Positions 5,308-6,074 of a DNA stretch of 6,074 nt are shown in pieces. How positions within the stretch are numbered: the stretch's first letter is position 1; every line of letters begins with the position of its first letter. The position numbers and the translations under genes were made by a program. The DNA comes from Micrococcales bacterium (lineage in GTDB: Bacteria; Actinomycetota; Actinomycetes; S36-B12). The notes under the pieces were generated by a model. It was not told where the DNA came from and searched no databases. It worked only from the letters and a program-made list of their open reading frames with translations. Location of the stretch: assembly GCA_002728915.1 (NCBI GenBank), contig PBWE01000031.1, positions 38,707-44,780 on the forward strand, written 5' to 3'.

Positions 5308-6074
5308 GTGCAGTCATGGTCGGCACCTATGCCGCGCGCTCTGCGCGGAAAGGGAAAACCACTCGCCCTTCTCGATACCTCGACCGGTGTCGTCCGCCCG
5401 ACTGCTCCGGCGCCACACGCGACGATGTACGTGTGCGGAATTACCCCGTATGACGCAACACATATCGGGCATGCGAATACCTATGTTGCTTTCGACATGA
5501 TCAATCGGGTGTGGCGAGACGCAGGGCATCAGGTGCGATACGTCCAAAACGTCACAGACATCGATGACCCCTTGCTCGAGCGGGCCGTCGCCACCGGTGA
5601 GAACTGGAGAGAAATCGCCGACCGTGAGACAGCTCTGTTTCGTGACGATATGGCCGGACTCAACGTATTGCCGCCCGATCACTACATCGGCGCTGTGGAG
5701 TCGATCCCATCCGTCGCTCGCAAGGTGATGCAATTGCAGGAGTCCGGGGACGTCTACGCAGTCGGCGACGATCTTTACTTCCGGGTGAGGAACGACGAGC
5801 GCTTCGGGTCCATCGCGGGCTTGGACGAAGACGACATGGTGGCTGTCTTCGCCGAACGCGGGGGAGATCCGGGGCGGGAAGGCAAGGAACATCCTCTGGA
5901 TTGCCTCGTGTGGCAGAACGCACGTCCCGAAGAACCGGCCTGGGATACGCCGCTGGGACACGGCCGACCCGGATGGCACATTGAATGCGCCGCGATCGCC
6001 CTTGACTACCTCGGTCCCACCATCGATATCCAGGGAGGGGGCTCAGATCTTGCATTTCCCCACCACGAAATGGG
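5308..6074 (+). CDS. mshC: Mycothiol ligase MshC, 3' end cut by the window edge
   Basis: Cysteine:1-D-myo-inosityl-2-amino-2-deoxy-alpha-D-glucopyranoside ligase: uses ATP to join L-cysteine to GlcN-Ins in mycothiol biosynthesis, in the cytosol. It is a cysteinyl-tRNA synthetase relative. The frame begins with GTG (VQSW, matching the MQSW start of mycobacterial MshC as I recall it) and is open for 255 codons to the edge. Visible are [17 protein letters not shown] (40-56) with Cys43 and the HIGH motif at 52-55, [15 protein letters not shown] (79-93), [14 protein letters not shown] (219-232) with Cys227, and [12 protein letters not shown] (243-254) with His252. Cys43, Cys227 and His252 correspond to the zinc ligands of the M. 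smegmatis enzyme (Cys43, Cys231, His256). The KMSKS loop should lie beyond the edge. The start is fixed by an in-frame TAG 12 bases upstream; no Shine-Dalgarno is present, which fits a leaderless message. Confidence 0.97.
   Translation, partial: MQSWSAPMPRALRGKGKPLALLDTSTGVVRPTAPAPHATMYVCGITPYDATHIGHANTYVAFDMINRVWRDAGHQVRYVQNVTDIDDPLLERAVATGENWREIADRETALFRDDMAGLNVLPPDHYIGAVESIPSVARKVMQLQESGDVYAVGDDLYFRVRNDERFGSIAGLDEDDMVAVFAERGGDPGREGKEHPLDCLVWQNARPEEPAWDTPLGHGRPGWHIECAAIALDYLGPTIDIQGGGSDLAFPHHEM

Noticed and set aside
5314..5979. A 221-codon open frame on the minus strand opposite mshC
   Set aside because: The plus-strand frame has unmistakable MshC motifs over the same bases; the opposite frame is a GC-driven shadow with no recognisable family pattern.

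Overview
The window is a stretch of actinobacterial chromosome. GC content is high (roughly 60% by eye), GTG starts are common, and there is a mycothiol ligase gene (mshC), a coenzyme-F420-type oxidoreductase, and a cluster of three actinobacterial families (MSMEG_4193-type phosphatase, DUF3090, SCO1664-type kinase-like protein). In Mycobacterium tuberculosis the corresponding genes are Rv2136c (uppP), Rv2135c, Rv2134c, Rv2133c and Rv2130c (mshC), so the right two-thirds is a conserved neighbourhood. I cannot name the genus. No mobile element, CRISPR array, tRNA or rRNA is visible, and coding density is very high: the longest gap between genes is about 62 bases.

Layout. Left, minus strand: a DUF5703-type small protein cut by the left edge (168 to 1), preceded by an aldo/keto reductase (1178 to 198). 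A 57-base divergent intergenic region (1179-1235) separates this pair from the plus-strand genes. Next come an F420-type LLM-class oxidoreductase (1236-2285) overlapping uppP (2285-3118); a histidine phosphatase (3181-3864) overlapping a DUF3090 gene (3857-4426), which overlaps a SCO1664-family kinase-like gene (4423-5265); and finally mshC (5308 to beyond the right edge), which begins at a GTG.

The most striking signal is regulatory. All five genes that stand at the head of a unit (DUF5703, aldo/keto reductase, LLM oxidoreductase, phosphatase, mshC) have a hexamer TAGGCT, TAGCGT or TAGGGT exactly six bases before the start codon. This is the geometry of a leaderless -10 promoter (TANNNT) with transcription beginning on the start codon. 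None of the three internal genes (uppP, DUF3090, SCO1664-type) has it; they instead overlap the preceding gene. The five -10 boxes also place a TAG stop in frame 12 bases upstream of each start, which fixes the starts. The inferred units are: aldo/keto reductase, DUF5703 (own promoter), LLM-uppP, phosphatase-DUF3090-SCO1664-type, and mshC.

Functionally, uppP recycles the lipid carrier for the cell wall and mshC makes the cysteine conjugate of mycothiol. The phosphatase, DUF3090 and kinase-like trio has no established joint role, although its tight coupling suggests one. This is a conserved housekeeping neighbourhood rather than a novel system; the interesting parts are the promoter pattern and the uncharacterised trio.
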